The notes below the pieces were generated by a model. It did not search any database. It was not told the DNA's origin and was given only the letters and a program-made list of their open reading frames with translations. Position numbers and translations under genes: made by a program. Positions 4,422 to 5,687 of a stretch of 5,687 bases of DNA are shown here, in pieces (positions within the stretch are counted from its first letter, which is position 1; the number at the start of each line of letters is the position of its first letter). The stretch is from Candidatus Hydrogenedentota bacterium (GTDB lineage Bacteria > Hydrogenedentota > Hydrogenedentia > Hydrogenedentiales > CAITNO01), in assembly GCA_903922535.1 (NCBI GenBank), contig CAIXUF010001481.1, positions 1 through 5,687 of the forward strand, in the 5' to 3' direction.

Positions 4422-5687
4422 ATGAGCAACTTCTCCTGGGTGGACGGCAGTATTGTGGGCGTCTACCTGCTGGCGACCATGACGGCGGGCATCATGGTCC
4501 GCAAGTACGTCGGCCGCGTCGAGACCTTCCTGGTGGCGGGTCGAGAGATGAACCTGTACCTGGGCATCGCATCGCTGGCCGCGACCGAGTTTGGCATCGT
4601 CACGTGCATGTACACGGCCCAGAACGGATACGACAAGGGGTTCGCCGGCGCCACGCCGGGGATTCTGTTCGCGCTGGCCTATCTGGTGGTCGGCAAGACG
4701 GGATTCTGCATCGAGCCCATGCGGCGCTCCGGGGTCATAACACTCCCCGAAATGTTCGATAAACGTTTTGGATCGGGCATCCGCTGGCTGAGCGGTTTGG
4801 TCATCATCATCTCCGGCCTGTTGAACATGGGCATCTACCTTCGGATGGGCGGCGAGTTTCTCATCTCGGTTGTGGGCATCTCCCCCCAGGGCCACACCCT
4901 CGAAATCATGATGACCGTGCTGCTGCTTGCCGTGGCCGTGTACACGATTCTGGGGGGCATGCTGTCCGTGCTGGTCACGGACTTCCTCCAGTTCGTGGTG
5001 ATGAGCGCGGGACTGCTCCTGGTGACCGTCTTGATCATCTGCAAAGTCGGGTGGAGCACGCTGCTGGGCACCGTGGAGTCGCATTACGGTGCGGGCGGAT
5101 TCAACCCCCTGATGAACGCGGACATGGGCTGGTCCTTCATCATCTTCAACAGCCTCGTGGTGACCGCCTGCGTGCTCACGCACCAGCCGGTGGTCCAGCG
5201 TGTCCTGGCCGCAAAGGACTCGGAAACGGGCCGCAAGATTTTCACCCAGACCAGTTTCTTCTTCGTCTGCCGCTTTGTCATCCCCGGCATTTGGGGCATT
5301 GCGGCTCTGGCCTCCCTTCCTGCGGGCCTTGTGGGCGAAAACACCCGTGCGGCCATGCCCCTGTACCTTAGCACGGTGCTGCCGGTGGGACTGATGGGGA
5401 TCCTGGTGGCGGCCATGCTTGCCGCGGACATGTCCACGGACTCTTCCTACCTGCTGGCATACGGGAGCGTGATCTACAATGATCTGCTGGCCCCGCTGCG
5501 CCGGCGTTTCCGCCCGACGGAAAAGCGGGGCATTCTTTGGAACCGCTTCATTGTTGCGGCCCTCGGTGTGTTCTTCTTGTTCTACGGCCTTTGGTACCCG
5601 CTCAAAGGCAGTGTGTGGGCCTACCTCACCGTCACGGCGACCATCAGCTTCGCGAGCATGACCACGCTGCTGGTGTCCTGTTGCTAC
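4422..5687 (+). CDS. Second sodium/solute symporter, SSS (SLC5) family, C-terminus beyond the right edge
   Basis: 422 residues are visible with no stop before the right edge. With a usual family length of 450-600, a modest C-terminal part is missing. Seen: about 11 membrane segments; the N-terminal helix at 8-27; the loop motif FLVAGREMNLYLGIASLAATEFG (36-58) leading into the broken core helix; the SSS hallmark GGMLSVLVTDFLQF at 178-191; and LAADMSTDSSYLL at 333-345, with S338 and T339 at the Na2 sodium-site position. Expected role: Na+-coupled uptake across the inner membrane, substrate unknown. Beyond family hallmarks it shows little similarity to the first symporter, so it is a different subfamily and not a recent duplicate. 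It is divergent from the AraC-family gene across 434 bp, which makes it the likely regulated target and perhaps the first gene of an operon continuing right. Confidence 0.95.
   Translation, partial: MSNFSWVDGSIVGVYLLATMTAGIMVRKYVGRVETFLVAGREMNLYLGIASLAATEFGIVTCMYTAQNGYDKGFAGATPGILFALAYLVVGKTGFCIEPMRRSGVITLPEMFDKRFGSGIRWLSGLVIIISGLLNMGIYLRMGGEFLISVVGISPQGHTLEIMMTVLLLAVAVYTILGGMLSVLVTDFLQFVVMSAGLLLVTVLIICKVGWSTLLGTVESHYGAGGFNPLMNADMGWSFIIFNSLVVTACVLTHQPVVQRVLAAKDSETGRKIFTQTSFFFVCRFVIPGIWGIAALASLPAGLVGENTRAAMPLYLSTVLPVGLMGILVAAMLAADMSTDSSYLLAYGSVIYNDLLAPLRRRFRPTEKRGILWNRFIVAALGVFFLFYGLWYPLKGSVWAYLTVTATISFASMTTLLVSCCY

Noticed and set aside
4009..4425. 138-residue + strand open frame ending with an ATGA overlap on the second symporter start
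   Set aside because: The overlap is tempting, but there is no ribosome site at its starts (4009, 4129, 4159, 4315), composition is low-complexity, no family is recognisable, and it runs across the regulator's promoter and several inverted repeats.
4401..5183. 260-residue open frame antisense to the second symporter
   Set aside because: Same pattern: histidine-, aspartate- and glutamine-rich low-complexity product opposite a clear transporter gene.

Overview
The window is about 5.7 kb of GC-rich bacterial DNA. It holds three complete genes, one gene cut by the right edge, and one well-structured intergenic region. The layout is typical of a carbohydrate or small-solute uptake locus. Sodium/solute symporters (SSS family) next to AraC regulators with a cupin sensor domain and to sugar-mutarotase-like proteins are common in environmental PVC-type bacteria (Lentisphaerota, Verrucomicrobiota, Planctomycetota) and in Hydrogenedentota-like lineages. 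That taxonomic hint is an impression from gene style and GC content, and nothing in the window proves it.

Left block, + strand (1-2959): a 345-residue protein with features of a galactose-mutarotase-like beta-sandwich is followed after 64 bp by a complete 603-residue SSS symporter. Both have good ribosome binding sites, and they look like an operon that began further left. A simple reading is that the symporter imports a sugar or sugar derivative and the sandwich protein binds or processes it; the substrate cannot be read from the sequence.

Middle, - strand (2965-3987): a complete AraC-family regulator with an N-terminal histidine-rich cupin and two C-terminal helix-turn-helix motifs. Its stop codon lies only 5 bases from the symporter stop, so the two genes converge with no room for a conventional terminator.

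Intergenic region (3988-4421): 434 bp with no convincing gene. It carries a perfect extended -10 promoter (TGC-TATAAT on the - strand) for the regulator. Two mutually exclusive perfect 8-bp inverted repeats sit at that promoter's start point. On the right is a series of inverted repeats and strong hairpins in front of the next gene, two of which compete for the same CCTGAC segment.

Right block, + strand (4422 to the edge): the first 422 residues of a second, clearly different SSS symporter with a strong Shine-Dalgarno sequence. It is divergent from the AraC gene and is the natural candidate for that regulator's control.

The genes are of ordinary families. The part most worth a second look is the regulatory DNA/RNA between 4093 and 4387. 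I found no CRISPR array, tRNA, rRNA, insertion sequence or defence-type module.
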